Shown here piece by piece: positions 14,953 to 23,630 of a DNA stretch of 64,000 nt. Below the pieces are notes generated by a model, which worked only from the letters and a program-made list of their open reading frames with translations, was not told the origin of the DNA and did not search any database. Numbering within the stretch: position 1 is the stretch's first letter; each line of letters starts with the position of its first letter. This DNA comes from Sulfuritalea sp. (lineage in GTDB: Bacteria > Pseudomonadota > Gammaproteobacteria > Burkholderiales > Rhodocyclaceae): NCBI GenBank assembly GCA_022842325.1, contig JALHPU010000022.1, forward strand, positions 1 through 64,000, in the 5' to 3' direction. Made by a program: the position numbers and the translations under genes.

Positions 14953-16704
14953 CTAAGCCTTCGGTTCCTCGTGCATCTTCTTGAAGTGGATCAGTCCCGG
15001 GGCCCACATGTGCTTGACCGGATCGACGTCGACGTGGATCACCGCGCAGCCGCCAGTGGCCAGCGCGCGTTCGAGTGCCGGCTTCAATTGCGCCGGATCG
15101 GCGACGCGCTCGCCGTAGGCGCCCATGCTCTCGCCCAGCTTGTCGAACTTGATTTCGCCGAGGTCAGCCTTGATCGTTTCGTCGGGATCGAGGTGCTTGA
15201 AGATCATGGTCTTGAACGGCCGCAGCATGAACTGCTGGTTCATCTTGACCATGCCCCATTGCTTGTCGCAGAGGACGATGTAGATCACCTGCGCGTGGTT
15301 TCTCACGGCCGTCTCGACTTCCTGCGAATGGAAGCCCATGGCGCCGTCGCCGATGATGCAGCAGACCGGCTTGCCCGGCCGCGCAATGGCCGCGGCGACG
15401 GCCTGCGACATGCCGGCGCCGAGCATGCCGAACTTGAAGGTGGAGATCACGGTGTTGGGCACCGTCACCCGGTGATAGAACATGGCCCAGATCGTCGCGT
15501 TGCCGCCGTCGGCGACCAGCACCGAATCCTCGGGGAACAGCTCGCGGCAGACCGCGCCGATGTGCGCCGGGTGCATCGGGATCGCCATGTCGGACAGTGC
15601 CTTGTCCCAGCCGGCGCGATCGTCCTTCATGGTTTTGGCGTAGCCGGCGACACGGGTGCGGCGCGCGTCGAGCTTGATCTCGGATTGACGCCGTTGCAGT
15701 TCGTCGCCCAGCAGTTCGAGGAAGCGTTTGGCATCGGCGACGATGCCGAGGTCGGCCGGCTTGTTGAGGCCGATGATGTCGCCGTCGAGGTCGACCTGGA
15801 TGGTCTTCTGCTCCGACGGATGGCGCCAGTAGGGCGGCTTGCCCCACCAGTCGGTTTCGCCGATGCGCGAGCCGAGGATCAGCACCACGTCGGCATCGTT
15901 GCGCACCTGATGGTTGAGCTTGACGTGCGGCATGGTAATGGCCAGCGGCGAATCCTCGTTCAACATGCCGCGCGCGGCCCAGCTGGTGGTGACCGGCGCG
16001 TGCAGCAGTTCGGCGACTCGGCGCAGCGCGTCGTAGGCACCGCAATGGATGATGCCGCTGCCGGCATGGATCATCGGCGCGCCCGCGGCGATCAGCCAGT
16101 CGGCGGCCTGCTTCACCTGCTCAAGAGTCGGCGCTGGCGGCACGGCGTTGCGGTACTGGTGCGGCGCCCAGTAACTGACCTCGGCCTTGAATTTTCCGTT
16201 CATAATGGTCTCGGGCACGTCGACATGCACCACGCCGGGCCGCCCTTCCCAGCTCTTGCGCAAGGCTTTCCTGACCAGTTCCGGCACGCGGTCGAAAGAG
16301 GACACCGCCGCGCTCCACTTGCCGATCTTGCCGATCACGCCGCTCTGGTCGAAGCACTGGTAGCTGCCGCCGCGGTCCGGGTACATGATGCTCGGCCGGC
16401 GCGCGCTGGTGATCGCCAGCACGCGGTTGCCGTCGGCCTGCTCGACCACCAGGCCGGGCAGCAGGTTGGCGACGCCGGGGCCGTTGCTGGCCATGCAGAC
16501 GCCGAGCTTGCCGGTCAGTCGGGCATAGGTGCCGGCCATGTGCGCCGCGCAGGTTTCGTGGCGCGGCGTGACGATCTCGATGCCGAGCCGGTGCAGCGCG
16601 GAGTAGAAGCCGAAATAGGTGCCATCGATGATGCCGAAGACTTTCTCGACGCCTTCTTTTTGCAGCATGCGGGCGACGACTTCGCCGCCGGTGATCTCAG
16701 CCAT
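14953..16704 (-). CDS. Thiamine pyrophosphate-dependent enzyme (acetolactate synthase/2-oxoacid decarboxylase type)
   Basis: A 583-residue three-domain TPP enzyme. The N-terminal domain has the cofactor-activating Glu in 'PRHETCAAHMAGTYARLTG'. The C-terminal TPP domain has 'IIGDGAMGFHSQEVETA', the GDG start of the TPP/magnesium motif, followed 24 residues on by 'CDKQWG' rather than the usual Asn-Asn. The family includes acetolactate synthase, benzoylformate decarboxylase and 2-hydroxyacyl-CoA lyase; it lacks anything that would settle the substrate. The start is supported by GGGAGAAG. It is first in an operon with a BASS transporter and two SDR-type enzymes, which suggests uptake and breakdown of a 2-oxo or 2-hydroxy acid. 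Confidence 0.85.
   Translation of the reverse strand: MAEITGGEVVARMLQKEGVEKVFGIIDGTYFGFYSALHRLGIEIVTPRHETCAAHMAGTYARLTGKLGVCMASNGPGVANLLPGLVVEQADGNRVLAITSARRPSIMYPDRGGSYQCFDQSGVIGKIGKWSAAVSSFDRVPELVRKALRKSWEGRPGVVHVDVPETIMNGKFKAEVSYWAPHQYRNAVPPAPTLEQVKQAADWLIAAGAPMIHAGSGIIHCGAYDALRRVAELLHAPVTTSWAARGMLNEDSPLAITMPHVKLNHQVRNDADVVLILGSRIGETDWWGKPPYWRHPSEQKTIQVDLDGDIIGLNKPADLGIVADAKRFLELLGDELQRRQSEIKLDARRTRVAGYAKTMKDDRAGWDKALSDMAIPMHPAHIGAVCRELFPEDSVLVADGGNATIWAMFYHRVTVPNTVISTFKFGMLGAGMSQAVAAAIARPGKPVCCIIGDGAMGFHSQEVETAVRNHAQVIYIVLCDKQWGMVKMNQQFMLRPFKTMIFKHLDPDETIKADLGEIKFDKLGESMGAYGERVADPAQLKPALERALATGGCAVIHVDVDPVKHMWAPGLIHFKKMHEEPKA
16126..16147 (+). repeat. Dispersed palindromic element, copy 7 (inside the TPP-enzyme gene)
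   Basis: AGTCGGCGCTGGC, GGC, ACGGCG lies inside the coding sequence, where the complementary strand encodes 'VPPAPTLEQ', a loop before the central domain. The right end diverges after ACGGCG. Confidence 0.4.
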
Positions 16705-16807
16705 GTGCTTCTCCCTTGTTGTTCGACGCCGGCTATCCGGCGCGCATGATTGCATGGCCGGCGATTATTCACAATAATCAATCACCTTCCCTTGCGAGGC
16801 GACGAAC

Positions 16808-17926
16808 ATGGCCATGCGCCCCTACCTGCTTTTGCTTTTCCTGATGGCCCTGGTACTCGGCGCCCGGGCCGCACTCGCCGCGGCGCTGCCGCTGGAAACC
16901 GTCAAGCTGCCGCCTGGCTTCGCCATCGAGCTCTGGGCGAAGGTCGACAACGCCAGGCAGATGGCGCTGGGCGGCACGGACGAAAAAGGGGGCGTGCTCT
17001 ACGTCGGCTCGCGCGGCGCCGGCAAGCTGCACGCGGTACGCTTCGACGCCGCATACAAGGCCGGTGCCGTGCTGCGCATCGCCGACGGCCTGCAGATGCC
17101 CAGCGGCCTGGCCTGGAACAAGGGCTCGCTGTATGTCGGCGCGGTGAGCCGAATCCTGCGCTATGACGACATCGACCGCCGGCTCGACAAGCCTCCGGCG
17201 CCGGTGATCGTCACCGACACGCTGCCGAAGGAAACCCACCACGGCTGGAAGTTCATCGCTTTCGGCCCCGACGGCAAGCTCTACGTGCCGGTCGGCGCGC
17301 CCTGCAACATCTGCGATCCCGGCGACCCCTACGCCGCGATCCTGCGCATGAACGCCGACGGCTCGGGGCGTGAAGTGTTCGCCCGCGGCGTGCGCAATAC
17401 GGTCGGCTTCGACTGGAGCCCGCTCGATGGCGCGTTGTGGTTCACCGACAACGGGCGCGACATGCTGGGCGACGACATCCCGCCCGACGAACTCAACCGC
17501 GCGCCGCGCGCCGGGCTGCATTTCGGTTATCCCTGGTGCCACGGCGGCGACATCGCCGATCCCGAATTCGGCACCCGGCGCAAGTGCGGCGAATTCGAAC
17601 CGCCGGCGCAGAAGCTCGGCCCCCATGTCGCCAGCCTCGGCATGCGCTTCTATACCGGCACGATGTTTCCGGCCGAATACCGCAACCAGATATTCATCGC
17701 CGAGCACGGTTCGTGGAACCGTTCGAGCAAGATCGGCTATCGCATCACGCTGGTGCGCGTCAAGGACGGCCGCGCGGTGAGTTACGAGAATTTTGCCGGC
17801 GGCTGGCTGCAGGGCGAATCGGCCTGGGGCCGCCCGGCCGATGTGCTGGTGCTGCCCGATGGTTCGCTGCTGGTGGCCGACGATCACGCCGGCGCCATCT
17901 ACCGGATTACCTGGCGCAAGCCCTGA
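16808..17926 (+). CDS. Secreted PQQ-type sugar/sorbosone dehydrogenase-like beta-propeller protein
   Basis: A 372-residue protein with a Sec signal peptide (hydrophobic 'LLLLFLMALVLGARAALA' after a short basic start). The rest is a six-bladed beta-propeller of the glucose/L-sorbosone dehydrogenase family: 'HHGWKFIAFGPDGKLYV', 'FARGVRNTVGFDWSP', 'LWFTDNGRDMLGDD', 'FIAEHGSWNRS', 'GRPADVLVLPDGSLLVADD'. The His and Arg of these motifs are the usual PQQ and substrate contacts. It is periplasmic and probably an aldose or aldehyde dehydrogenase. It is divergent from the TPP-enzyme operon. Confidence 0.85.
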   Translation: MAMRPYLLLLFLMALVLGARAALAAALPLETVKLPPGFAIELWAKVDNARQMALGGTDEKGGVLYVGSRGAGKLHAVRFDAAYKAGAVLRIADGLQMPSGLAWNKGSLYVGAVSRILRYDDIDRRLDKPPAPVIVTDTLPKETHHGWKFIAFGPDGKLYVPVGAPCNICDPGDPYAAILRMNADGSGREVFARGVRNTVGFDWSPLDGALWFTDNGRDMLGDDIPPDELNRAPRAGLHFGYPWCHGGDIADPEFGTRRKCGEFEPPAQKLGPHVASLGMRFYTGTMFPAEYRNQIFIAEHGSWNRSSKIGYRITLVRVKDGRAVSYENFAGGWLQGESAWGRPADVLVLPDGSLLVADDHAGAIYRITWRKP

Positions 17927-17944
17927 GTACTTTTCCGGGCAGGA

Positions 17945-18343
17945 TCAACGCCCGAACGCAGGCATGTTGGCGGCGATGTACTCGGCGAGCTTTTTGTCGT
18001 GGCCGAGGATGTGCGGCAGGAAGGAAAACTGCTTGGTCAGGGTTTCCTCGTCGCCGCCGCCGCGCGGGCTCAAGGTGGCCGCCTTCAGCCGCTCCACGGT
18101 CTGCAGCAGTTCCCGATGCACGCGCTTGTGGTCCTCGATGTCCGGGAATTTGACGATGCGCATCACGGATTCTTCGACGGCGAAGTGAAAGCGCAGCAGT
18201 TCGTAGAGGCGGACCACGATGTAATGCACCAGGTGCCACTTGTCCTTCGATTCGACAGCGTCAATGACGGCTTTGGCGACCTCGTGTATCTCCAGATGCT
18301 GGGCATCGATTTCGTCGATGCCGATGCTGTATTCGATGTCCAT
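17945..18343 (-). CDS. Bacteriohemerythrin
   Basis: A 132-residue four-helix oxygen-binding protein with a di-iron centre. The ligand motifs are present in order: 'DAQHLEIHE', 'FHFAVEESVM' (HxxxE), 'DHKRVHREL' (HxxxH) and 'LPHILGHDKKL' (HxxxxD). Single-domain bacteriohemerythrins store or deliver oxygen in microaerobic bacteria. The start at 18343 begins right at the N-terminal arm 'MDIEYSIGIDEID'. It is convergent with the sugar-dehydrogenase gene. Confidence 0.93.
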   Translation of the reverse strand: MDIEYSIGIDEIDAQHLEIHEVAKAVIDAVESKDKWHLVHYIVVRLYELLRFHFAVEESVMRIVKFPDIEDHKRVHRELLQTVERLKAATLSPRGGGDEETLTKQFSFLPHILGHDKKLAEYIAANMPAFGR

Positions 18344-18562
18344 GCCAAGGCCCGCTGTCGATGGTGACGGCGGATTGTAATACGCGGGCGGCGCGGTTCC
18401 ACACTCGCCGCGGGGGCGCGGCGGGAATAAACTGCAGCGTCCATCCGTATATCCGGTGCAGCACCCCTCACCCCAGCATGGAGACCACATTGAAAACAGG
18501 ACTACTCTTCGCCGCCGGCAGGCAGTTCGGCGCCACGCGTTGACGGCCTGGGTTGAGCTGAG

Positions 18563-19066
18563 TTGAGCAGCCGCGACGCCATCGTTGCCGAGATTCCCCG
18601 CCTGCGCCGCTATGCCCGGGCGCTGACGGGGCGCGCCGACGTCGCCGACGACCTGGTGCAGGAGACGTTGCAGCGCGCGCTGGAAAAATGGCGTCTGTGG
18701 CAGCGCGAACGCGACTTGCGACCCTGGCTGTTCTCGATCATGCACAACCTCCACGTCGATGGCCGCCGCCGCGACCATCGCATCGATTTCCGCGACGACG
18801 ACGACCTGCCGGTGCCGGTGCAGCGCGCCAGCCAGCAGGACGGCCTCGAGCTGCGCGACCTCGAACGCGCCCTGGCGCTGCTGCCGACCGATCAGCGCGA
18901 AGTCCTGCTGCTGGTCGGCCTCGAGGAACTCAGCTATGCCGAAGTCGCGCGCGCGCTCAAGATTCCGCAGGGCACCGTGATGTCGCGCCTGTCGCGCGCG
19001 CGCGTCCGCCTCAAGGCCCTGCTGGCCGGCGAGGCGACGCCGATTTTGAAAGTGGTCAGTACATGA
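18563..19066 (+). CDS. ECF RNA polymerase sigma factor
   Basis: A 167-residue extracytoplasmic-function sigma factor. Region 2 is 'ARALTGRADVADDLVQETL' to 'RPWLFSIMHNLHVDGRRR', region 4 is 'LPTDQREVLLLVGLEELSYAEVARALKIPQGTVMSRLSRARVRL'-type helix-turn-helix. No ATG is available before the conserved region, so a TTG at 18563 is the likely start; no strong ribosome site is visible. Its stop overlaps the ATG of an anti-sigma gene. Sigma factor pairs of this type sit beside bufferin operons and control them, and a bufferin operon is convergent here. Confidence 0.85.
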   Translation: MSSRDAIVAEIPRLRRYARALTGRADVADDLVQETLQRALEKWRLWQRERDLRPWLFSIMHNLHVDGRRRDHRIDFRDDDDLPVPVQRASQQDGLELRDLERALALLPTDQREVLLLVGLEELSYAEVARALKIPQGTVMSRLSRARVRLKALLAGEATPILKVVST

Positions 19067-19824
19067 ATCCGCCGATTTCCGAAGACGACCTGCACGCCTA
19101 CGCCGACGGCCAGCTCGACCCGGCGCGCCTGATGCAGGTCGAATCCTGGCTGGCGGCGCATCCCGAACGGCGGGCACAGGTCGAGGAATGGCGCGCCCAG
19201 GCCGCGGGCCTGCACCGCGCCTACGATCGGGTGCTCGACGAAGCGATTCCGGCGCGCCTGATTCCGGCGGCCAACGCCTCATCCTGGCTCGATGCGCGCA
19301 AGCTGGCGGCGGTGGCCTGGCTTGGCCTGGGCGCCGTCGCCGGCTTTTTCCTGCGCGGCGAATCTGCGCCCGCTCCGGGCGCTGCCCAGCTCGCCAATTC
19401 GCTGCCGCGCCAGGCGGCGGTGGCCCACGCGGTCTTCGTTCCCGAGGTCCGCCACCCGGTCGAAGTCGGCGCCGACCAGGAAGCGCACCTCGTCGGCTGG
19501 CTGTCCAAGCGCCTCGGCGCGCCGCTGAAGCCGCCGCAACTCGAGGAAGTCGGCTACCGGCTGGTCGGCGGCCGCCTGCTGCCCGGCGAAAGCGGCGAAG
19601 TGGCGCAGTTCATGTACGAGAACACCGCCCGCAACCGCCTGACGCTCTACATCCGCCCCGCTGCGCCCAAACAGGGCGACACCGCCTTCCGCTACGCACG
19701 TGAAAACGGCATCGATGTTTTCTACTGGACCGACAGCCGCTTTGGCTATGCGCTGTCGGGCAACACCGGGCGCGAGGACATGCTGCGCCTGGCCACGCTG
19801 GTGTTCCAGCAGCATGGCAAATAG
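19063..19824 (+). CDS. Transmembrane anti-sigma factor
   Basis: A 253-residue membrane protein. The N-terminal 60 residues look like a zinc-less anti-sigma domain ('ISEDDLHAYADGQLDPAR', 'VESWLAAHPERRAQVEEWRAQ'); a single membrane helix 'LAAVAWLGLGAVAGFFL' at about 85-101 is followed by a periplasmic domain. It begins inside the sigma stop codon (ATGA), the usual way to keep sigma and anti-sigma in balance. The periplasmic part ('HPVEVGADQEAHLVGWLSKRL') resembles that of ChrR/RsiW-like anti-sigmas and may sense metal or oxidative stress. Confidence 0.85.
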   Translation: MNPPISEDDLHAYADGQLDPARLMQVESWLAAHPERRAQVEEWRAQAAGLHRAYDRVLDEAIPARLIPAANASSWLDARKLAAVAWLGLGAVAGFFLRGESAPAPGAAQLANSLPRQAAVAHAVFVPEVRHPVEVGADQEAHLVGWLSKRLGAPLKPPQLEEVGYRLVGGRLLPGESGEVAQFMYENTARNRLTLYIRPAAPKQGDTAFRYARENGIDVFYWTDSRFGYALSGNTGREDMLRLATLVFQQHGK

Positions 19825-19841
19825 CCGCGCGTCCCGGCGTT

Positions 19842-19934
19842 CTATCGGGATATGCCGCGGGGACTTCGGATCAGGCCTTGCGCTGCGGCGATATCGTCGT
19901 GATCCGGCACGGCCGGAATGGCGTTTGCCTTCAT
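19842..19934 (-). CDS. Possible 30-residue coupled peptide at the end of the bufferin operon
   Basis: An ATG at 19934 overlaps the stop of the DUF2063 gene (ATGA) and AAGGAG lies 8-9 bases upstream, inside the end of that gene. The frame encodes '[20 protein letters not shown]' and ten further residues, then TAG. There is no cysteine, so it is not a bufferin. It could be a real small protein, a leftover of a longer gene, or chance. Reported because both the ribosome site and the overlap are of good quality. Confidence 0.25.
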   Translation of the reverse strand: MKANAIPAVPDHDDIAAAQGLIRSPRGISR

Positions 19935-20716
19935 GCTGTCGCGCTCCTTGAAATATCAATACCGGTGATGGCGCCGACGCGGATCAGCAATCCCAGCGTG
20001 GCAACCAGGTCGAATCCGGGATCGACGGCGAGGGCCTGCTCCGCCGCCGCGCCGAAGGCGACGCCCTGTTTCAGGATGACGATAAAGGCGGCCACGCCTT
20101 CGCCGATGCAGGCGATGTCCACCTCGAGTCCGTCGCGCCACACCAGCGCGCCCTCGGCCTGGTCGACAGCCACCTGCGCCAGCGCCGAAGCGACATCGGT
20201 CGCCTGATGCGCGGCCCACAGCGAAACCAACGCGTGGCGGGAACGCAATACGCCGAGTGAGGGGTGGCAGTGGAATCGCGCCTGCGCCAGCGCCGCGGGG
20301 TCGGCCAGCAAGCCGGCGAGTTCCTGCGCCGTCAGCGCTGCCGCGTCCGCCGCATGGAATGCCCGTATGCGCAGCATTTCGAGCCTGGCCACGTCGGCCA
20401 GGTAGGCGAGGCCGGCGGCCGGGGCAAAGCCTTCGATGAAGTCCGCCAGTTCCTCGCCGTAGAGCGCCAGCACCGGCGAGCGCGGCGGATGCGCCGGCAC
20501 GAACAGACGTGCCATGGCGCGGAAGAAGTCTTCGCCGACCAGTTCCTGGGTCACCGGATAGCTGTCGGCCAGCGCATCGATCAGCGACACCATGACGTTG
20601 TTGCGATAGACCGCGAAGCGCCGCGCCGGATCGGAGCCATTCCATGCCGTCAGGCCCGGCGGGCAGGCGGTCCCGGCGGCGAACACGGCGTCGGCGAAGG
20701 CTTGCTGGGCGCTCAT
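19931..20716 (-). CDS. bufC: BufC-type protein (DUF2063), partner of the bufferin-modifying enzyme
   Basis: A 261-residue DUF2063 (MbnC-like) protein. The N-terminal half has the typical '[34 protein letters not shown]' helices (only parts quoted as key marks) and '[18 protein letters not shown]'. Such proteins bind the DUF692 iron enzyme and present the precursor peptide. The ATG overlaps the bufB stop. Gene order A-B-C on the minus strand is the standard bufferin arrangement. Confidence 0.85.
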   Translation of the reverse strand: MSAQQAFADAVFAAGTACPPGLTAWNGSDPARRFAVYRNNVMVSLIDALADSYPVTQELVGEDFFRAMARLFVPAHPPRSPVLALYGEELADFIEGFAPAAGLAYLADVARLEMLRIRAFHAADAAALTAQELAGLLADPAALAQARFHCHPSLGVLRSRHALVSLWAAHQATDVASALAQVAVDQAEGALVWRDGLEVDIACIGEGVAAFIVILKQGVAFGAAAEQALAVDPGFDLVATLGLLIRVGAITGIDISRSATA

Positions 20717-21612
20717 GCGCACACCTCGGCGACTGCCCTGGCCGCGATCATGCGTTGCGCCTGCTGCGCCTCGGCCAGCAGCACCGGCAGCGGCGGGATG
20801 TCGTTGTCGCGCTCGATCAGGGTTGGCACCGGACCCAGGCGCTCCAGCGCATGCGCAAACAGGTCCCACACGGCCTGCGCCACCGGCGCGCCGTGGCTGT
20901 CGATCAGCAGCGGAGCGCCGGCCGCGTCGGTATCCTGGGCGAAGCCCGCCAGATGGATCTGGCCCACCGCGGACAAGGGCAGCGCAGCGATGTAGGCGTG
21001 GGGATCGCGCCGGTGATTGACGCAGGCGACATGGACATTATTCACGTCGAGCAGCAGCCCGCAGCCGGTGCGCCGCACGACGGCGGCGATGAATTCGGTT
21101 TCGGCCATGGTCGATGCGGTGAACTCGACGTAAGTGGCCGGATTTTCCAGCAGCATGCGGCGCCGCAGGCGCTCCTGCACGCGTTCAATGTGTTCGCAAA
21201 CCCTCGCCAACGTGGCCGCGGTATAGGGCAAGGGCAGCAGATCGTTGAGGAAGGTTCCGCCGTGGCTGGCCCAGGCCAGGTGTTCGGAAAAGGATTCGGG
21301 CTGGTAACGATCGAGCAGCCGCGCCAGGCGCTCCAGGTGGCGTTCGTCCAGCGTCGACTCGCCGCCGATCGACAGGCCGACGCCGTGGACCGACAAGGGA
21401 TAAAACTCGCGGATGCGGCCCAGGTAGTGATGGAAGGGACCGCCGTCCACCATGTAGTTTTCGGCGTGAATTTCGAAAAAGCCGATGTCGGGGCGGGTTT
21501 CGAGGATTTCGCGGAAATGCTCCGGCTTGAGGCCGATGCCGCCGCGGAGCGGCAGGCCCCGGGCGACAGCGGCGCCGACGGCAGTCGGCACGTGGGGATC
21601 AGGTGCGTTCAT
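20713..21612 (-). CDS. bufB: BufB-type multinuclear iron oxidase (DUF692)
   Basis: A 299-residue DUF692 TIM-barrel enzyme related to MbnB and BufB, which use a multi-iron centre to convert cysteines of a precursor peptide into heterocycles. Metal-ligand regions are in place: 'EIHAENYM', '[11 protein letters not shown]', '[12 protein letters not shown]', '[12 protein letters not shown]', '[14 protein letters not shown]', '[10 protein letters not shown]', 'LIDSHGAPV' and '[11 protein letters not shown]'. It lies 30 bases after the bufferin gene and overlaps bufC. Confidence 0.9.
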   Translation of the reverse strand: MNAPDPHVPTAVGAAVARGLPLRGGIGLKPEHFREILETRPDIGFFEIHAENYMVDGGPFHHYLGRIREFYPLSVHGVGLSIGGESTLDERHLERLARLLDRYQPESFSEHLAWASHGGTFLNDLLPLPYTAATLARVCEHIERVQERLRRRMLLENPATYVEFTASTMAETEFIAAVVRRTGCGLLLDVNNVHVACVNHRRDPHAYIAALPLSAVGQIHLAGFAQDTDAAGAPLLIDSHGAPVAQAVWDLFAHALERLGPVPTLIERDNDIPPLPVLLAEAQQAQRMIAARAVAEVCA

Positions 21613-21642
21613 GGTCGGCGCCGGTCTTTCATCGACGGCCGC

Positions 21643-21957
21643 TCAGGCCTTCTTTTCCTTGAACTCGGCGAGCTGGCCCATGCCGGTCGGCGAGGTCGTC
21701 GACATGGTCTTGGCACAGGTGCCCTTGGGCACCATCGACCAGGCGTTGCCCTGGTGGTCGACCTTCGAGGTACCGGCGCACGAGGTTCCGGCGCCGGCCT
21801 TGCAGTCGTTCTTGCCCTTGAGGGCGACGCCGTAGCACTTTTCCGTCTCCGCTTTCATGGCTCCGCCGTGGGAGGCGGCAAAGGCAGGGGCAGCAGCGAC
21901 GGTGAGGGCGGTACCGAGGGCGAAGGCAAGCGAGGCGGCGGTAATGGTCTTGGTCAT
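21643..21957 (-). CDS. bufA1: Bufferin precursor BufA1 (DUF2282)
   Basis: A 104-residue exported precursor. Residues 1-28 form a Sec signal peptide ('[18 protein letters not shown]'). The mature part carries four cysteines in the family pattern: '[20 protein letters not shown]', then '[15 protein letters not shown]' and 'VPKGTCAKT'. Bufferins are ribosomal peptides that bind copper in the periplasm after BufBC modification. The start at 21957 is set by AAGGAG. The nearby ECF sigma/anti-sigma pair probably controls this promoter; I could not find a matching -35/-10 with confidence. Confidence 0.92.
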   Translation of the reverse strand: MTKTITAASLAFALGTALTVAAAPAFAASHGGAMKAETEKCYGVALKGKNDCKAGAGTSCAGTSKVDHQGNAWSMVPKGTCAKTMSTTSPTGMGQLAEFKEKKA

Positions 21958-22150
21958 GGCAAAGCTCCTTTTTCGTAGGGGTTGAAAGCTTCCGTTGAGT
22001 CGCAGTTGCTCCGGTTTGCGAGCCTGCTGCGGATGTAGTCGGAGCACGACGCAATTTCTTACAGTGCGATCAATTTGAATGTCAAAGAAATTCGCGCCAT
22101 GGCCCGGCCGCCACCGGGACAGCCCGCCGGGGCCTTGAGCGGATCACTTT

Positions 22151-22166
22151 ATTGCAATGCAGCAAT
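22151..22166. promoter_or_regulatory. Dyad upstream of the MaoC-Pta operon
   Basis: ATTGC-AATGCA-GCAAT is an inverted repeat with 5-base arms, 41 bases upstream of the chosen start of the MaoC-Pta gene. It could be an operator for a regulator of acyl-CoA or storage-polymer metabolism; this is a weak inference. Confidence 0.25.
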
Positions 22167-22206
22167 TTCGCGCTAAGATATGATCGATAGTTCAGGGAGC
22201 ACGCAA

Positions 22207-23625
22207 ATGATCCAGTTACAAGCCAACAATTCCGAATACATCGAGAACCGCACCTTCGACGAAATCAACGTCGGCGACAGCGCGATGCTGGTGCGCACCT
22301 TGCGCCAGGAAGACATCCAGATGTACGCCATCATGTCCGGCGACATCAATCCTTCGCACGTCGATCCGGAGTACGCACATTCGTCGATGCTGCGCGAGGT
22401 AATAGCCCACGGCATGTGGGGTGGCGCGCTGATTTCCAATGTGCTGGGCACGCAATTTCCCGGCCCGGGCACGGTGTACAAGGATCAGACCCTGCATTTT
22501 TCCCTTCCCGTTCGCGTCGGCGACACGCTGACGGTCACCATCACCTGCGAAAAGAAGTTCCCGCGCACCCATCACATGGTGTTCGATTGCCTGTGCACCA
22601 ACCAGGATGGACAGAAAGTCATCAGCGGCACCGCCGAGGTGCTGGCGCCGACCGAGAAGATCAAGCGCCTGAAGGCCTACCTGCCGGACTTCAAGCTGTC
22701 GGAAACCCGCAAGGCGCGCTTCGAGCACCTGCTGGAAATCACCCGGGGACTGACGCCGATCTCGATGGCGGTGGCCCATCCCTGCGACGCCGAATCGCTC
22801 AAGGGCGCCTTGCAGGCGCGCGACCGCGGTCTGATCATCCCGACCCTGATCGGCCCCGAAGACAAGATCCGCCAGATCGCCGAAGGCAACCAGCTCGACC
22901 TTTACGGCTGCACCCTGATCAACGTCGCCCACAGCCATGCCGCAGCGGAAGTCGCCGTGTCGCTGGCGCGCGAGGGCCAGGTCGAAGCGCTGATGAAGGG
23001 CTCGCTGCACACCGACGAACTGATGAGCGAAGTAATCGACAAGGCCACGGGGCTGCGCACCGAACGGCGCATCAGCCACGTCTTCCTGATGGACGTACCG
23101 ACCTATCCGCGCCTGCTGTTCATCACCGATGCCGCGGTCAATGTCGCGCCGACGCTGGAGGACAAGGTCCACATCGTGCAGAACGCCATCGACCTGGCGC
23201 GCATGCTGAAGATCGCCGATCCCAAGGTGGCCATCCTGGCCGCCGTAGAAACCGTCAACATCAAGATGCAGGCCACGCTCGACGCCGCAGCGCTGTGCAA
23301 GATGGCCGACCGCGGCCAGATCACCGGCGGCCTGCTCGACGGCCCGCTGGCCTTCGACAACGCGATCTCGCTGGTCGCTGCGCGCACCAAGGGCATCAAG
23401 TCGGCCGTCGCCGGCCAGGCCGACATCCTGCTGGTGCCGGACATCGAATCCGGCAACATGCTGGCCAAGCAGCTCGAATACCTGGCCGACGCGCTGACCT
23501 CGGGCATCGTACTCGGCGCGCGGGTGCCGATCGTGCTCACCAGCCGCGCCGACTCCGCCGAAACCCGCACCGCCTCGACCGCCGTGGCCATGGTCATGGC
23601 CCACGCCAAGCGCAAGAAGGTCTGA
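22207..23625 (+). CDS. Bifunctional enoyl-CoA hydratase (MaoC)/phosphate acetyltransferase
   Basis: A 472-residue fusion. Residues 10 to about 150 are a hot-dog MaoC-type hydratase ('MSGDINPSHVDPEYA' with the catalytic Asp and His). Residues from about 165 are a phosphate acetyl/butyryltransferase ('SMAVAHPCDAESLKGA', 'GSLHTDELMSEV', 'AAVETVNIKMQATLDA', 'ILLVPDIESGNMLAKQLEY'). It converts acyl-CoA to acyl phosphate for the kinase encoded 5 bases downstream. The ATG at 22207 is preferred over 22180 because AGGGAG lies upstream at good spacing. Confidence 0.9.
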   Translation: MIQLQANNSEYIENRTFDEINVGDSAMLVRTLRQEDIQMYAIMSGDINPSHVDPEYAHSSMLREVIAHGMWGGALISNVLGTQFPGPGTVYKDQTLHFSLPVRVGDTLTVTITCEKKFPRTHHMVFDCLCTNQDGQKVISGTAEVLAPTEKIKRLKAYLPDFKLSETRKARFEHLLEITRGLTPISMAVAHPCDAESLKGALQARDRGLIIPTLIGPEDKIRQIAEGNQLDLYGCTLINVAHSHAAAEVAVSLAREGQVEALMKGSLHTDELMSEVIDKATGLRTERRISHVFLMDVPTYPRLLFITDAAVNVAPTLEDKVHIVQNAIDLARMLKIADPKVAILAAVETVNIKMQATLDAAALCKMADRGQITGGLLDGPLAFDNAISLVAARTKGIKSAVAGQADILLVPDIESGNMLAKQLEYLADALTSGIVLGARVPIVLTSRADSAETRTASTAVAMVMAHAKRKKV

Positions 23626-23630
23626 CGCGC

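Noticed and set aside
18361..18543. Small plus-strand gene before the sigma factor
   Set aside because: A 60-codon frame without ribosome site or family resemblance; it overlaps the divergent promoter region.
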